Positions 1-9,434 of a DNA stretch of 64,000 nucleotides are shown in pieces (position 1 is the first letter of the stretch; each line of letters opens with the position of its first letter). The DNA comes from Enterococcus canis NBRC 100695 (GTDB taxonomy: Bacteria; Bacillota; Bacilli; Lactobacillales; Enterococcaceae): NCBI RefSeq assembly GCF_001544375.1, contig NZ_BCQJ01000003.1, positions 124,001-188,000 of the forward strand, written 5' to 3'. Made by a program: the position numbers and the translations under genes. A model generated the notes under the pieces. That model did not search any database and had not been told where the DNA came from. It saw only the letters and a list, made by a program, of their open reading frames with translations.

Positions 1-696
1 AACCGCTAAAGCTGAAACGATTCGTTGATAGTTCGCTAGTTTTTCCCGTTCCTCCATTAGCTGGTCATCTTCCCCAACTGTCAAAGCGGCACTGGTGATC
101 TCATCTAACTGAAAATGCAGCATATCCATGCGTTGAGCAAATTCTTTTTCGTTTTTTTGACGATCCCGGACTTTCTTGCGAATCAGTTGCAACTCTTCAT
201 AGGCAATATGATAGCGTTCCTTCAATTGTAGGAGTGGTTTGCCACCAAATTCATCCAGCATCGCCAAATGACGATCCGCATGCATCAGCTCTTGGTGCTC
301 ATTTTGTCCGTGGATATCGACTAAATATTCACCAATCCGGCGTAAATTGGCAATATTTACCAAATGACCGTTGACGCGACAGACATTCTTGCCAGAGGCG
401 GTAATATCCCGCTGCACCACCAATTGGTCTTCATCAAATTCAATCCCCAGCTCCACTAATAGATTCTTGATTTCTGGATTTTGCGGTAGGCTAAATAGCC
501 CCTCCAAGGTACATTTACTGGCGCCTTGGCGAATAAAATCAGCCGAGCCACGACCACCAGCCAATAAACCCATCGCATCAATAATAATTGATTTTCCGGC
601 CCCCGTCTCACCAGTCAAAACGGTCATACCTTGCTGAAAGCTCAACTGTAACGAAGAAATAATGGCAAAATTTTTAATAGATAATTCTTCTAACAT
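1..696 (-). CDS. recN: DNA repair protein RecN (N-terminal part, runs off the window)
   Basis: SMC-like ATPase that acts early in double-strand break repair in the cytoplasm. The 232 visible residues start with MLEELSIKNFAI and contain the Walker A loop GETGAGKS at about residues 29-36, followed by the family segments FIRQGAS and DIHGQNEHQ. The coiled coil begins after about residue 150 and the rest, including Walker B, lies beyond position 1. The start codon at 696 lies 13 bases downstream of the argR stop codon, so the two are probably one transcript. The argR-recN pairing is standard in Bacilli. Identification is firm; only the C-terminal part is missing. Confidence 0.95.
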   Translation of the reverse strand, partial: MLEELSIKNFAIISSLQLSFQQGMTVLTGETGAGKSIIIDAMGLLAGGRGSADFIRQGASKCTLEGLFSLPQNPEIKNLLVELGIEFDEDQLVVQRDITASGKNVCRVNGHLVNIANLRRIGEYLVDIHGQNEHQELMHADRHLAMLDEFGGKPLLQLKERYHIAYEELQLIRKKVRDRQKNEKEFAQRMDMLHFQLDEITSAALTVGEDDQLMEEREKLANYQRIVSALAV

Positions 697-708
697 TTCA
701 ACACCTCA

Positions 709-1158
709 TTATAGGTATTCCAAAAACGCATTTTTCAACTTCTCAGCGCCCTCTTCGGTACGCGCCACCATCAAGATATGGTCATCATCCGCCACGGAGG
801 CGAATAACAGCTCACCAAAACGTTTATCAATTAAGTTGGCGATAGCTGAAGCATTACCAGGAATCGTTTGTAACACGACAAACTTTTCCATTTGATCAAC
901 GGCCACGAAGGCATCCCGCATGATTTTCTCTAAGCGCTGGGTCACATCTTCCTTGGTTTCAGCCGGTAAACTGTAATGATAGCTCCCATTTGGTCCCGGT
1001 ACTTTGACTAATTTCATTTCCTTAATGTCACGGCTGATTGTCGCCTGGGTGACTTCAATACCCTGCTCTTTTAAAATACGTACAAAATCTTCTTGTTTCT
1101 GTATATCGTACTCGGATAATAATCGCGTGATCAAGCGATGTCGATCTTTCTTTCGCAT
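709..1158 (-). CDS. argR: arginine repressor ArgR/AhrC
   Basis: Arginine-responsive transcription regulator of 149 residues, full family length. The N-terminal winged helix (about 1-70) carries the conserved recognition segment VTQATISRDIKEMKLVK. The C-terminal oligomerisation and arginine-binding domain includes PGNASAIANLIDK and the acidic SVADDDHILMV segment, where the Asp pair that contacts arginine is expected. It lies between tlyA and recN, the usual Firmicutes position. A match to the ARG operator overlaps its own promoter region, suggesting autoregulation. Enterococci often carry further ArgR paralogues, so whether this copy controls biosynthesis, catabolism or both cannot be told. 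Confidence 0.95.
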   Translation of the reverse strand: MRKKDRHRLITRLLSEYDIQKQEDFVRILKEQGIEVTQATISRDIKEMKLVKVPGPNGSYHYSLPAETKEDVTQRLEKIMRDAFVAVDQMEKFVVLQTIPGNASAIANLIDKRFGELLFASVADDDHILMVARTEEGAEKLKNAFLEYL

Positions 1159-1195
1159 GTCATCCGCTCCTTTACTTCATTCTCGCATTTATCAT

Positions 1196-1213
1196 AACGT
1201 ATTTTTATACAGA
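1196..1213. promoter_or_regulatory. ARG box upstream of argR
   Basis: The 18-base sequence AACGTATTTTTATACAGA agrees with the ArgR operator pattern TNTGNATWWWWATNCANA at all but two fixed positions. It lies about 38 bases upstream of the argR start and touches a possible minus-strand -10 (TATGAT at 1191-1196), which fits repression of argR by its own product. This is inferred from motif and position only. Confidence 0.55.
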
Positions 1214-1259
1214 AGGAAAGCTGCGACGGTTGCTTTTATGACTGTTTAAACAAAAAGAA

Positions 1260-1300
1260 AACCTTCGTTTCTGCCATAAGTTGCAGGACAGACGAAGGTT
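1260..1300 (-). terminator. rho-independent terminator after tlyA
   Basis: Perfect 9-bp arms (AACCTTCGT at 1260-1268 and its complement at 1292-1300) close a loop. On the minus strand the hairpin is followed by a T-rich run (1251-1259). It directly follows the tlyA stop and separates the ispA-tlyA transcript from argR-recN. Confidence 0.8.
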
Positions 1301-1305
1301 AGCGT

Positions 1306-2118
1306 TTATTTTTCTAAAGATTGGTGTGCCGCTTGCACCACTTGCGAGGGATCAACCAGTACTTCCTCATCGGTGGCAGTTGGCTTCACTAAATGCAGTA
1401 AAAACTCAATGTTCCCTTCACCACCTGTGATGGGGGAATAATCTAGGCCTTGAACCATAAAGCCGGTTTGCTGCGCAAAGGCGATAATTTCTTTGATGAC
1501 CATTTCATGGACTTCAGGATCACGCACAATGCCCTTTTTCCCTACTAACTCTTTGCCGGCTTCAAACTGAGGCTTGATTAAGGCGATGACGGAACCACCT
1601 TCTTTTAAAATGGCAAAAAGTGGGGGGAGGATTAAGCGCAGTGAGATAAAGGACACATCAATAGTCGCGATATCTGGGGCACCCTGGTCAAAATCTGCCG
1701 GTTGGCTGTAACGGAAATTTGTCCGTTCCATCACCACAACCCGCGGGTCTTGCCGAATCTTCCAAGCTAACTGATTGTAGCCGACATCTAGGGCATAGCT
1801 CATTTTTGCGCCATTTTGCAGTGCCACGTCGGTAAAGCCGCCAGTAGAAGCGCCAATATCTAAAACAGTCTTATCCTGCATCTCAATGCCAAAAACTTTT
1901 AAGGCTTTTTCCAGCTTCAATCCACCACGGGAAACATACGCTAAGCCACCGCCTTTAGTATGAAGGGGTGTTTCCAAAGCAATTTTTTCCCCCGGCTTGT
2001 CCAGACGTTCATTTTTATCGTTATACACAAGTCCCGCCATCACGCCGCGTTTGGCTTTTTCCCTTGTTTCAAACAAACCTTGTTCAAATGCCAATACATC
2101 GACACGTTCTTTTTTCAT
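1306..2118 (-). CDS. tlyA: TlyA/YqxC-family 2'-O-methyltransferase
   Basis: SAM-dependent RNA ribose methyltransferase family, cytoplasmic, 270 residues. An S4 RNA-binding domain occupies about residues 1-62 (MKKERVDVLAFEQGLFETRE start). The FtsJ/RrmJ-like catalytic domain follows with the SAM site VLDIGASTGGFTDVALQNGA and the later motif ATIDVSFISLRLILP. In mycobacteria TlyA modifies rRNA and is also described as a haemolysin; in Firmicutes the substrate is less clear. The gene starts 1 base after ispA ends, so it is coupled to the xse-isp operon, the standard arrangement. Confidence 0.93.
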   Translation of the reverse strand: MKKERVDVLAFEQGLFETREKAKRGVMAGLVYNDKNERLDKPGEKIALETPLHTKGGGLAYVSRGGLKLEKALKVFGIEMQDKTVLDIGASTGGFTDVALQNGAKMSYALDVGYNQLAWKIRQDPRVVVMERTNFRYSQPADFDQGAPDIATIDVSFISLRLILPPLFAILKEGGSVIALIKPQFEAGKELVGKKGIVRDPEVHEMVIKEIIAFAQQTGFMVQGLDYSPITGGEGNIEFLLHLVKPTATDEEVLVDPSQVVQAAHQSLEK

Positions 2119-2119
2119 C

Positions 2120-3010
2120 TCAATACTCCTTCAATTCCAATTCCTGTAAAACTTCTCGTAACAACTCGCCTTGAAAACTAGGTGCCTCTTCTAAAGTCAG
2201 AACCAGTTGGCGGGCCTTAGCTAATTGCTCTTGTAATGCCTCTTTAGCACCAGTGATTCCTAGTAAACTAGGATAGGTACTTTTGGTCAATTCCGCATCA
2301 CGTCCAGTATTTTTACCTAGCTCCGCTGAACTAGCTAAGACATCTAACAAGTCATCGCGAATTTGAAACGCTAGTCCAATAATTGCGCCTAAATTAGCCA
2401 GCTGTTGAACGACTTCTTCCGGTTGCTCAGCTAAAATACCACCCGCTAATAAAGCAAAACGTAATAATGCACCGGTTTTGCCTTCATGAACCGCCATCAA
2501 CGCCTCAAGATCCAGCTGCTGCTCTTCACCTAAAATATCACCCATTTGGCCGGCTACCATGCCCCCAATACCTGCCGCCTGTGACAATTGCTGAATCAAA
2601 AGAATTTTCTGTTCTGCTGGTAAAATCGCCAACGATAACTGTTGAAAAGCCGCCGTTAACAAGCCATCCCCGGCCAAAGTAGCGGTAGCTTCGCCAAAAA
2701 CGACATGGTTGGTCGGTTTGCCGCGTCGTAATTGATCGTCATCCATCGCTGGTAGATCATCGTGGATCAAAGAATAGGTATGGATCATCTCTAAAGCTGC
2801 TGCCGTTTGATACATGCCCACCGTCAATTCTTTTTGAAAACTAGCAGCGGTGGTCAAGACTAATAAGGGCCGCAGTCGTTTGCCACCCGCCTCAATAGAA
2901 TAGGACATTGCTTCCGTTAGCCGCGGACTTTGACTATATTCCTGTAAAAAAGACAGCATTTCCTTTTCGATTTTAGGAATTTGTTCTTGGCGAAAGCTAG
3001 TCAAGCTCAT
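2120..3010 (-). CDS. ispA: polyprenyl (farnesyl/geranyl) diphosphate synthase
   Basis: Condenses isopentenyl diphosphate with allylic diphosphates to make farnesyl diphosphate, the precursor of undecaprenyl phosphate and quinone side chains. It has 296 residues. The first Asp-rich motif appears as [20 protein letters not shown] and the second as [10 protein letters not shown]; both bind Mg-diphosphate. GGKRLRPLL near residue 43 is the IPP-binding region. It overlaps xseB by 4 bases. In Bacillus dxs sits between this gene and tlyA; its absence here agrees with a mevalonate-using lactic acid bacterium. Confidence 0.95.
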   Translation of the reverse strand: MSLTSFRQEQIPKIEKEMLSFLQEYSQSPRLTEAMSYSIEAGGKRLRPLLVLTTAASFQKELTVGMYQTAAALEMIHTYSLIHDDLPAMDDDQLRRGKPTNHVVFGEATATLAGDGLLTAAFQQLSLAILPAEQKILLIQQLSQAAGIGGMVAGQMGDILGEEQQLDLEALMAVHEGKTGALLRFALLAGGILAEQPEEVVQQLANLGAIIGLAFQIRDDLLDVLASSAELGKNTGRDAELTKSTYPSLLGITGAKEALQEQLAKARQLVLTLEEAPSFQGELLREVLQELELKEY

Positions 3011-3225
3011 GCTTCTGCTCCTTCAAAAGGAACCTCTTCCTGTCCGTCCATCATTTTAGCTAAGGTTTTTTCAGCCTTCTCAAGGGTATCTTGACATTGT
3101 TTACTTAATTCCATGCCTTTTTGAAAAGCTGCTAAAGCTTCTTCTAGCGGCACATCGCCTTTTTCTAAACGGGTCACAATTTGCTCTAGCTCATTTAGAG
3201 AGGCTTCAAATGATTGTTCACTCAT
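3007..3225 (-). CDS. xseB: exodeoxyribonuclease VII small subunit
   Basis: Small subunit of the single-strand exonuclease ExoVII, 72 residues. It shows the typical helical pattern [20 protein letters not shown] followed by [18 protein letters not shown], which is diagnostic for XseB. It overlaps the xseA end by 8 bases and the ispA start by 4, so the three are translationally coupled. Confidence 0.95.
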   Translation of the reverse strand: MSEQSFEASLNELEQIVTRLEKGDVPLEEALAAFQKGMELSKQCQDTLEKAEKTLAKMMDGQEEVPFEGAEA

Positions 3226-4555
3226 GATTTTGCTCCTTTTCCATTACTTGTGCTTGCACTTGGCCATCGGCAAAATGAACCGTGATTTCATCAGCTACGG
3301 CAAGCTCCGCAACGCTTTTTAATACTTGGCTCTCCTTCGTCGTATACGTATAGCCCCGTTGCATGATTTTGAGGGGACTTAAGAGATCCAGTGCTTGAAT
3401 GTCTTGATAAAATGCTTCCTTTTTCTTTTCTAAAAGTCGCTCCATCGCATCTCGTAAAGCCTTGTCAGCATATAAGGTGCGCTGTTTATTTTCTAAAACT
3501 CGGTTTTTAGGAGTCGCTAATTGCAAGCGATGATTACCAAGTTGCCAATCCTCACGCTTTTGGAGAAACAGCTGGCGCATCGTTTGGCCTAAACGTAAGC
3601 CTAATTGATCCAGCTTTTGACTTTGTGCCTCATAAAGCCGTTCCGGTTGCCGAAAGACATAAGCATCCCGCAAGCGTTGATATTGTTGCTCTTTTTGTTT
3701 GATTAAATGCAGCAATGCTTGTTCTAAACGTGTACGTTTTTCTTTGATCTTCACGACCTCTTCCGTCAAAACCGGTACCGCTAATTCAGCTGCGGCGGTA
3801 GGCGTAGCCGCTCGAACATCTGCCACTAAATCCGCAATGGTGGTATCTGTTTCATGACCGACAGAAGAGATGATGGGCGTCTTAGCCTCGGCAATCGTTC
3901 GTGCCACTAGTTCTTCATTAAAGGGCCACAAATCCTCAATTGAACCACCACCGCGCCCAATAATCATGACATCAAAGTCCGCTTCATCTGCGCGCTTGAT
4001 ATTTTTCGCAATATCATCTGCCGCTTGCTCCCCTTGAACCAAGGTAGGATATAGGACGATTTGAGCAATGGGATACCGCCGCCGGGCAGTGGTAATAATA
4101 TCTCGGATCACCGCACCACTAGGGCTAGTCACTACTGCGATTCGTTTAGGAAACCGTGGTAGTGGCTGTTTAGGCAAATCAAATAAGCCTTCTTGTAACA
4201 GCTTGGCCTTCAATTGCTCATAAGCCTGATAAAGAGCCCCCACACCGTCTGGCTCCATATGTTCAATATAAATCTGATAGTTACCACTGGCTTCGTACAA
4301 GGAAATACGGCCAACTACCAGCACCTTCATGCCTTCTTCTGGCTTGAATTTAATTTTTTGAAAGGCGCCTTTAAACATGATGGCTGAAATTTTAGCACCA
4401 TCATCTTTCAGGCTGAAATATTGATGCGCATTGGCCCGCGGGCGAAAATTGGAGATTTCCCCCGTAAGATATACGCGCTCAAGATAAGGATCTGCTTCAA
4501 ATTTTCGTTTTAGGTATTTCGTCAATGCCGTGACGGTTAAATAATCTTGTGCCAT
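3218..4555 (-). CDS. xseA: exodeoxyribonuclease VII large subunit
   Basis: Catalytic subunit of ExoVII, which degrades single-stranded DNA to oligonucleotides. An N-terminal OB fold occupies about residues 1-100 ([20 protein letters not shown]). The central nuclease domain has PSGAVIRDI, then [14 protein letters not shown] and [17 protein letters not shown], the conserved catalytic core. A coiled-coil region (about 270-390) binds XseB. A longer reading frame exists upstream, but the start at 4555 (MAQDYLTV) has a GTGAGG ribosome site that overlaps the folD stop, giving 445 residues, a normal length. Confidence 0.94.
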   Translation of the reverse strand: MAQDYLTVTALTKYLKRKFEADPYLERVYLTGEISNFRPRANAHQYFSLKDDGAKISAIMFKGAFQKIKFKPEEGMKVLVVGRISLYEASGNYQIYIEHMEPDGVGALYQAYEQLKAKLLQEGLFDLPKQPLPRFPKRIAVVTSPSGAVIRDIITTARRRYPIAQIVLYPTLVQGEQAADDIAKNIKRADEADFDVMIIGRGGGSIEDLWPFNEELVARTIAEAKTPIISSVGHETDTTIADLVADVRAATPTAAAELAVPVLTEEVVKIKEKRTRLEQALLHLIKQKEQQYQRLRDAYVFRQPERLYEAQSQKLDQLGLRLGQTMRQLFLQKREDWQLGNHRLQLATPKNRVLENKQRTLYADKALRDAMERLLEKKKEAFYQDIQALDLLSPLKIMQRGYTYTTKESQVLKSVAELAVADEITVHFADGQVQAQVMEKEQNHE

Positions 4556-4562
4556 AATTGCC

Positions 4563-5396
4563 TCACTTTGCTGCGTCAATCGTCTGTTTTAACAACATCG
4601 TAATCGTCATCGGTCCAACGCCTTTAGGGACCGGCGTGATCAGACTGGCGATTTCGGCCACTTCGTCAAACGCCACATCTCCCATCAACTTGCCATTTTC
4701 ATCCCGGTTCATGCCCACGTCGATGACCACTGCCCCCGGTTTAACAAATTCTTTGGTAACAAAGCGTCCCTTCCCAATAGCCACAACTAAAATATCGGCT
4801 TCTCGCGCAACTGCTGGTAAATCTCTCGTACGGGAATGAGTCATAGTAACGGTGGCATCTACCATTAGTAACAGTTGTGCCATCGGCTTTCCGACGATAT
4901 TACTCCGACCGATTACCACGGCATGTTTCCCTGCTAAAGAGACATTATAGGCCGCCAACATTTTCATAATCCCATAAGGCGTGCAAGGAATCTTATCAGG
5001 ATCTCCAATCAACAAACGCCCCATATTGACGGGATGGAAGCCATCCACATCTTTTCGAGGATCAATGGCTAGTAAAACCCGTTCACTGTCGATATGTTTT
5101 GGTAAGGGTAACTGTACTAGAATTCCGTGGAAGGCTGGATCATTGTTGTAAAGGTCGATTTCAGCTAATAATTCTGCTTCTGAAATTGTCTCCGGCAAAC
5201 GTTCCACGCGTGAACGAATCCCAACTTTTTCTGCAGCTAATTCCTTATTACGGACGTAGATCTCACTAGCAGGATCTTGTCCCACGAGGAGGACCACCAA
5301 TCCTGGTCGAATTCCGCGTTTCTCCAACGCGCGTACTTCTTCTTTCATCTCTGCTTGCATTTTATCCGCTAGTTCGCGGCCATTCATAATCGTCAT
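4563..5396 (-). CDS. folD: bifunctional methylenetetrahydrofolate dehydrogenase/cyclohydrolase
   Basis: Interconverts 5,10-methylene- and 10-formyl-tetrahydrofolate in one-carbon metabolism. The family signatures [16 protein letters not shown] and [13 protein letters not shown] are present, the catalytic Lys lies in VRNKE, and the Rossmann stretch [17 protein letters not shown] binds NAD(P). The C-terminal [17 protein letters not shown] is also diagnostic. The start at 5396 ([11 protein letters not shown]) is chosen because GAGGAGGTG lies about 9 bases upstream; six further upstream codons are in frame but unsupported. 277 residues, full length. Confidence 0.96.
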   Translation of the reverse strand: MTIMNGRELADKMQAEMKEEVRALEKRGIRPGLVVLLVGQDPASEIYVRNKELAAEKVGIRSRVERLPETISEAELLAEIDLYNNDPAFHGILVQLPLPKHIDSERVLLAIDPRKDVDGFHPVNMGRLLIGDPDKIPCTPYGIMKMLAAYNVSLAGKHAVVIGRSNIVGKPMAQLLLMVDATVTMTHSRTRDLPAVAREADILVVAIGKGRFVTKEFVKPGAVVIDVGMNRDENGKLMGDVAFDEVAEIASLITPVPKGVGPMTITMLLKQTIDAAK

Positions 5397-5523
5397 GCAG
5401 CGACACCTCCTCAACTAATGGCTTTATTCTATCATAGCTTTCCTAGAAAAAAGATAAAGTTGCGTTAAAATACCGCCTTTATTCCAAATTTCATTAAGAA
5501 ACTCCGTTTTTCAGGTCACGAAA

Positions 5524-5550
5524 AAAGACTCGAAATTATTCCGAGTCTTT
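5524..5550 (-). terminator. terminator at the end of nusB
   Basis: Arms AAAGACTCG (5524-5532) and its complement (5542-5550) form a hairpin followed by T residues on the minus strand. It overlaps the last codons of nusB. The stretch 5397-5523 between folD and this hairpin holds no gene I can support; the folD promoter should be there. Confidence 0.75.
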
Positions 5551-5976
5551 CATTACATTTGACAACACACCATTGATAAAGCGGCGTGATTGATCATCAC
5601 TGAATTCTTTAGCCAATTCTAAGGCCTCGTTTAGAGCGACCGTAGCGGGCACATCGTCCACATAACGCATTTCAAAAATAGCCATGCGTAAGATCACTAA
5701 ATCCATTTTAGCTAAACGATTTAATGTCCACTTAGCACTTAGATGCTTCGTGATTTCTTCATCCAATTCATGCTGCTTTGCACAAACGCCGCCTACCAAT
5801 GTATCCAAGTACACGGGGACAAAAGCATCGCCTTCTTCATTCAGTAATTCTTCATGATCCAGCAAAAGTGCTTCCCGGATCGCATCTTGTTTTGATAAGT
5901 CCACATTGAAATCCAGTGGGAACAATGCTTGTAGGGCTTTCTCACGAATTTCGTGACGGCTTAATTCTTTACTCAT
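5536..5976 (-). CDS. nusB: transcription antitermination factor NusB
   Basis: Binds boxA RNA with NusE (S10) and supports rRNA antitermination. Residues begin MSKELSRHEIREKALQALFP, the typical NusB start, and end with the family segment VALNEALELAKEFSDDQSRRFINGVLSNV. 146 residues. The frame is open further upstream, but the start at 5976 is preferred because the purine-rich end of the upstream Asp23 gene supplies the ribosome site; the genes overlap by 8 bases. Confidence 0.94.
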   Translation of the reverse strand: MSKELSRHEIREKALQALFPLDFNVDLSKQDAIREALLLDHEELLNEEGDAFVPVYLDTLVGGVCAKQHELDEEITKHLSAKWTLNRLAKMDLVILRMAIFEMRYVDDVPATVALNEALELAKEFSDDQSRRFINGVLSNVMKDSE

Positions 5977-6394
5977 TTTCTTCCTCTTCATCATTGAATA
6001 ATTCATCATAGTCAGGTGTTGCTAGTTTTTCTGGCACAACAGCTACGATATGAACATTGACCTCTGCTAAATCGAGATCGGTCATAAATAGAACTTGCTG
6101 TTTCACTCGTTCTTGCATTTCCAGTGCTACTTTAGGCACTGAAACGCCATAGTTTAGGTAGCAATAGATGTCGATTTTCAAACCATCTTCTTCGATTTTC
6201 AAGTAGACTCCTTTACCGTGGGAAGCACGACCCAACAATTCGGTCACATTGGAAGCAAATGTCCCTCGCATCCCATAAACACCTTCAACTTTAGAAGCTG
6301 CGATCCCAATAATGATCTCGATGACTTCTGGCGCGATGACGATTTCGCCCAAGTTGTCTTTATTTTCAATGACTAAGTTACGTTCTTCTGCCAT
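5969..6394 (-). CDS. Asp23/Gls24 family protein (YqhY-like)
   Basis: Small cytoplasmic protein of the Asp23/Gls24 family, 141 residues, with the core GEIVIAPEVIEIIIGIAASKVEGVYGM and the later VNVHIVAVVP. The position directly before nusB matches Bacillus yqhY, which is linked to control of acetyl-CoA carboxylase and lipid synthesis; other members are envelope stress proteins. The highly acidic tail (FNDEEEENE) overlaps the nusB start. Which of these roles applies cannot be decided from sequence. Confidence 0.88.
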   Translation of the reverse strand: MAEERNLVIENKDNLGEIVIAPEVIEIIIGIAASKVEGVYGMRGTFASNVTELLGRASHGKGVYLKIEEDGLKIDIYCYLNYGVSVPKVALEMQERVKQQVLFMTDLDLAEVNVHIVAVVPEKLATPDYDELFNDEEEENE

Positions 6395-6404
6395 CTTGAT
6401 CCTC

Positions 6405-6962
6405 CTATGCGCGAGACACGTAAGTCCCGTCGGTTGTATTAATAATCAATTTATCGCCCTGGTTTACAAAGAATGGCACGTTGACATTCAAGCCTGTTTC
6501 CATTGTTGCCGGTTTTCCTCCACCAGAAGACGTATCCCCTTTGATGTTTGGCTCTGTTTCAGCGACTTCCAACACCACCGTGTTTGGCAAGTCTACTCCT
6601 AAAATTTCTGAACCGTACATGATGACATTGACTTCCATGTTTTCTAACATATATTTCAACTCATCTTGAATTTGTTCTGTTGGGATCTCAATTTGTTCAT
6701 AAGATTCTAAATCCATAAACACATGGTTGCCACCAGATTCATACAAATATTGCATTTTACGATTATCGATCTGGGCTTTTGCCACTTTTTCACCGGCGCG
6801 GAATGTTTTTTCCTGAACAGCACCTGTTCGCAAATTTTTTAATTTCGAACGGACGAAAGCAGCTCCTTTGCCGGGTTTCACGTGTTGAAAATCTACGACA
6901 CGCCAAATTCCGCCATCAACTTCAATAGTTAAACCTGTTTTAAAATCATTTACTGAAATCAT
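6405..6962 (-). CDS. efp: translation elongation factor P
   Basis: Relieves ribosome stalling at polyproline stretches. 185 residues with three beta-barrel domains. The tip loop of domain I reads [18 protein letters not shown], so the modifiable lysine would be the one in PGKGA. The ending [16 protein letters not shown] is typical. It lies between pepP and asp23, the classical Bacilli order. The ribosome site AGGAGG lies just upstream of the ATG at 6962. Confidence 0.96.
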   Translation of the reverse strand: MISVNDFKTGLTIEVDGGIWRVVDFQHVKPGKGAAFVRSKLKNLRTGAVQEKTFRAGEKVAKAQIDNRKMQYLYESGGNHVFMDLESYEQIEIPTEQIQDELKYMLENMEVNVIMYGSEILGVDLPNTVVLEVAETEPNIKGDTSSGGGKPATMETGLNVNVPFFVNQGDKLIINTTDGTYVSRA

Positions 6963-7057
6963 GATCGTTTCCTCCTACTCTCCGACTAGGCAGCAGACTG
7001 CCTCCTACCCTCTTAGTTTACCATTTCTTCAGATAACACGCTATAACGAAAGGTGCC

Positions 7058-8119
7058 TTAGAGAATGATCAATTCTTTCGGTGAATGTGTCAAGACCTGG
7101 TTCCCTGTTTCTGTGATTAGCAAATCATCCTCAATCCGAACGCCGCCAATACCTGGTAAGTAAATTCCGGGTTCATCTGTGATGACATTGCCAACAACAA
7201 ATTGTTTTTCAGCCAAACGAGAAACGTTAGGACCTTCATGGATCTCTAACCCGATACCATGACCAGTGGAGTGACCAAAAGCATCTCCATAACCTTTTTC
7301 AGTAATATAATCCCGCGCAATGGCATCTAATTGGACACCAGTTAAGCCAGGTTGCGCCGCATCTAGAACTTTTAGCTGAGCATCCAATACGATTTGGTAA
7401 ATTTCTTTCAATTTTGCGCCTGGATCGCCAATAGCAAATGTCCGCGTCATATCAGAAACATACCCTTGGTAGTAGCAACCAAAATCTAACGTGATCAAGT
7501 CGCCTTTTTCAATGACTTTTTCACTGGCAACCCCGTGAGGCATAGCCGAACGCAAGCCGCTAGCGACAATCGTGTCAAAGGAAACGCCGCTGGCACCTAA
7601 AGAACGCATATAGAAATCTAGTTGGTTCGCCACTTCGATTTCAGTCATGCCTGGTTTAATCATCTTCAAGACATATTCAAAACCTTGATCCGCAATCGCA
7701 CAAGCTTTTTCAATAATGGCGATTTCGTCTTCATCTTTGACTTCCCGTAATCCTTCAATCATGCCCGCTACTGGGATCAAATCGCAAGGAACGATTTCTT
7801 CTAATTGACTATACGCCGCAAAAGTCACTTGAGTTTCTTCAAAAGCCAAATTTTTCAGTTGGTCTTGTTCAGCAATTTTTACGATTTCATCAAAGATAGG
7901 TCCTTGGTTTTGCACGATTTCATAGCCTTGTGCTTGGGCGGCCGCTTGTTCGGTATAGCGGAAATCAGTGACAAAATAAGCCTTCTCTTGGGTGATAACG
8001 GCTAAGCCAGTTGTTCCAGTAAAGTTAGTCAAGTAACGCAGGTTGTACATGCTAGTCACTAAAAAAGCATCCAACCCATCTTTTTTCATTGCTTTACGTA
8101 AATTATCTACTCGGTACAT
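7058..8119 (-). CDS. pepP: Xaa-Pro peptidase, M24B family (aminopeptidase P/YqhT-like)
   Basis: Cytoplasmic metallopeptidase that removes residues next to proline. The N-terminal creatinase-like domain (about 1-125) precedes the pita-bread domain. Metal ligands are visible: Asp in TLDFGC, Asp in YVSDMTRTF, His in GHSTGHGIGLEIHEGP, Glu in TDEPGIY and Glu in GGVRIEDDLL. The start MYRVDNLRK at 8119 is preferred to an ATG nine bases upstream, because that one abuts the GAGAGG ribosome site with no spacing. The resulting 353 residues match the family. It sits just upstream of efp, as in Bacillus. Confidence 0.92.
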   Translation of the reverse strand: MYRVDNLRKAMKKDGLDAFLVTSMYNLRYLTNFTGTTGLAVITQEKAYFVTDFRYTEQAAAQAQGYEIVQNQGPIFDEIVKIAEQDQLKNLAFEETQVTFAAYSQLEEIVPCDLIPVAGMIEGLREVKDEDEIAIIEKACAIADQGFEYVLKMIKPGMTEIEVANQLDFYMRSLGASGVSFDTIVASGLRSAMPHGVASEKVIEKGDLITLDFGCYYQGYVSDMTRTFAIGDPGAKLKEIYQIVLDAQLKVLDAAQPGLTGVQLDAIARDYITEKGYGDAFGHSTGHGIGLEIHEGPNVSRLAEKQFVVGNVITDEPGIYLPGIGGVRIEDDLLITETGNQVLTHSPKELIIL

Positions 8120-8284
8120 ATTCTCCATCCTCTCTTAAACAATTCATGGCTATTATAACAAAGTTTCGCGTTTTAAGGGGAAAGAGTTGTCCGAAGCTGT
8201 ATGTTTTCTTAAAAGTTTTAAGAAAGAACCAAGTCCAGTGACAAGATCTTAGGGTTAGCTTATGCTTAAAGTAAGGAGGTCTTT

Positions 8285-9112
8285 ATGAAAGGACGACAGA
8301 TTATGACGCTAATTATTAGCTTGCTGCTAGTAGGATGCAGTCTCATCCTCTACGCACATTTTATTGAACCCAAACGACTTGTGGTGGGGCAACATTCCTT
8401 AACAGCCAACAAACAATCCAGTGAAACGGTGCGCATCGTTCAGTTTTCCGATGTCCATCTTAGCCGGTTCTTCACTTTAAACGATTTTGAAAAAGTTATT
8501 CACAAAATAAATGCTCAAAAGCCTGATCTCGTTGTTTTTACCGGGGATCTTTTTGACAATTTCAGTCAATATGGTCCTAGCGAAGCAGCTGATTTGCTAG
8601 GACAGTTAAATGCACCCTTAGGCAAGTTTGCCGTCTACGGGAATCACGATTATGGTGGGGGCGCCGCTCAAGGATATCACCAAGTAATGAATGCCGGCGG
8701 TTTTACGGTCCTTTTAAATGAAGGACGGACAGTCGCGACAACTGGCGGGCACCAGCTATTTTTAGCGGGCGTGGATGATGGTCTGTTAGGCAATGCCGCC
8801 TTACAGGAAACTTTTTTGACAATGCCCAAAAGTGATTACAGTATTTTATTAGCCCATGAGCCCGATTTAGCCGACTACTTGACTAACGAGAATGTTCAGC
8901 TGGTCCTCTCAGGACATAGCCACGGTGGTCAAGTCAAACTGCCTTTCTTTACCGTCAAAAACCAGTTAGCCAAACACTATACTGCAGGCTTTTACACATT
9001 AGAACGACCTCAACCTACCAAGCTTTACGTTTCCAGCGGTATCGGTACTACCGCGTTACCACTACGTTTTGGAGTGCCTCCTCGCATTGAATGCTTCGAT
9101 ATCAACCTATAA
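8285..9112 (+). CDS. membrane-anchored metallophosphoesterase (YkuE/YaeI-like)
   Basis: Calcineurin-like phosphoesterase of 275 residues. An N-terminal hydrophobic segment (about 7-26) should anchor it with the catalytic domain outside. All metal-binding blocks are visible: FSDVHLSRF, FTGDLFDNF, YGNHDYGGG, LLAHEPD and LSGHSHGGQ. Related proteins hydrolyse UDP-diacylglucosamine or other phosphodiesters, but the substrate here is unknown. AAGGAGGT precedes the ATG. It is a single gene on the plus strand; the gap 8120-8284 shows only an AT-rich inverted repeat (CTTAAAAGTTTTAAG) near 8210-8224. Confidence 0.88.
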   Translation: MKGRQIMTLIISLLLVGCSLILYAHFIEPKRLVVGQHSLTANKQSSETVRIVQFSDVHLSRFFTLNDFEKVIHKINAQKPDLVVFTGDLFDNFSQYGPSEAADLLGQLNAPLGKFAVYGNHDYGGGAAQGYHQVMNAGGFTVLLNEGRTVATTGGHQLFLAGVDDGLLGNAALQETFLTMPKSDYSILLAHEPDLADYLTNENVQLVLSGHSHGGQVKLPFFTVKNQLAKHYTAGFYTLERPQPTKLYVSSGIGTTALPLRFGVPPRIECFDINL

Positions 9113-9118
9113 AAAAAG

Positions 9119-9139
9119 CGACTGTTCAGTGAACAGTCG
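9119..9139. terminator. bidirectional terminator between phosphoesterase and rpsN
   Basis: CGACTGTTC and its complement form a tight hairpin flanked by A7 on the left and T7 on the right, so it can serve both convergent transcripts. Confidence 0.85.
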
Positions 9140-9144
9140 TTTTT

Positions 9145-9414
9145 TTACCAACTTGCTTTTTTGACGCCAGGAATCTCACCTAAGTGAGCGTGTTGCCTGA
9201 AGTTGACCCGAGACATACCAAATTTACGCATATAACCACGCGGACGACCATCAATCAAATCGCGATTTTTCAAACGATTAGGATTAGCATCCTTAGGTAA
9301 TTTTGCTAAACCAGCATAGTCCTTGTTGGCTTTTAATTCTTGACGTAATTCAGCGTATTGAGCAACTAAAGCTTGTTGTTTTTTAAATTTTGCAATTTTT
9401 GATTTTTTTGCCAT
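9145..9414 (-). CDS. rpsN: 30S ribosomal protein S14, zinc-independent (C-minus) form
   Basis: Ribosomal protein S14 of 89 residues, starting [17 protein letters not shown] and ending [15 protein letters not shown]. The CxxC zinc ligands of the short 61-residue S14 are absent, so this is the longer zinc-free paralogue. In Bacillus this paralogue is derepressed by Zur in zinc limitation; enterococci usually carry a zinc-type S14 in the large ribosomal operon, which is outside this window. The start at 9414 has an AAGGAG-type site upstream; the longer frame (to 9456) is unlikely. It stands alone between two other units. Confidence 0.93.
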   Translation of the reverse strand: MAKKSKIAKFKKQQALVAQYAELRQELKANKDYAGLAKLPKDANPNRLKNRDLIDGRPRGYMRKFGMSRVNFRQHAHLGEIPGVKKASW

Positions 9415-9434
9415 AAAAGCTCCTTCTTTATAAA

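Noticed and set aside
4558-4839. Plus-strand open frame of 93 codons
   Set aside because: It lies antisense inside folD, whose motifs are complete; no ribosome site or recognisable protein.
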